DNA of 23,332 nucleotides from Patescibacteria group bacterium (lineage in GTDB: Bacteria; Patescibacteriota; Patescibacteriia; WFTA01; S139-112), in contig WFTA01000005.1 of assembly GCA_015485715.1 (NCBI GenBank), positions 1 through 23,332 on the forward strand, in the 5' to 3' direction. A model generated the notes under the pieces. That model saw only the letters and a program-made list of their open reading frames with translations, did no database searches and was not told where the DNA came from. Of the stretch, positions 23,324 to 23,332 are shown piece after piece (within the stretch, counting starts at the first letter, position 1; every line of letters starts with the position of its first letter). A program made the translations under genes and the position numbers.

Positions 23324-23332
23324 TGTATTGAC

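Overview
The window is an AT-rich (by eye roughly 30% GC) bacterial chromosome segment with short gaps, several convergent gene ends that touch or overlap, and a standard genetic code (TGA serves as a stop, for example for the histidine kinase). The gene set and style suggest a member of the Candidate Phyla Radiation (Patescibacteria, perhaps Microgenomates or a relative): a small DUF5652-type membrane protein, a very short SMC, an L19 with a replaced N-terminus, tRNAs mostly without encoded CCA, and a large membrane protein with no match I can name. The lineage is an inference from style; no rRNA is present to settle it.

Layout. 1-385 holds no convincing gene. 386-1838 carries an orphan CheY-like receiver, convergent with a methyltransferase-like gene broken by a one-base frameshift. 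1905-4098 is a tight two-gene unit: a PlsC-like acyltransferase and a protein fusing a LuxI/FeeM/OlsB-like N-acyltransferase domain to a SAM methyltransferase, which together resemble an aminolipid (ornithine-lipid-like) pathway. 4295-6593 is a membrane histidine kinase, its receiver and a small membrane protein. 6594-7587 is a repeat-rich stretch with tRNA-His, tRNA-Ala and three tRNA-Ala remnants that meet or contain GC-rich hairpins.

7588-10273 (minus strand) encodes HU, the YmdB phosphodiesterase and RNase Y, the last two in a 3-bp-spaced operon. clpP (plus) converges on a minus-strand infB-nrnA operon (11185-14142). Divergent from infB is a DHH-family relative that appears to have lost most metal ligands. 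15691-17443 (minus) holds an endonuclease/exonuclease/phosphatase-fold enzyme and an RluD-type pseudouridine synthase.

17564-20738 (plus) holds a 749-residue SMC with no recognisable hinge, ribosomal protein L19, tRNA-Leu and tRNA-Val. It is followed by a small phosphoribosyltransferase, a frameshifted ASCH/PUA-like gene on the other strand, two REP-like repeats and a 524-residue membrane protein.

The central part is housekeeping: mRNA decay (RNase Y, YmdB, NrnA), translation (IF-2, L19, pseudouridylation, tRNAs), proteolysis (ClpP) and chromosome structure (HU, SMC). The left part is signalling and envelope lipid chemistry. The most unusual items are the acyltransferase-methyltransferase fusion, the hinge-less SMC, the degenerate DHH protein and the hairpin-interrupted tRNA-Ala remnants.
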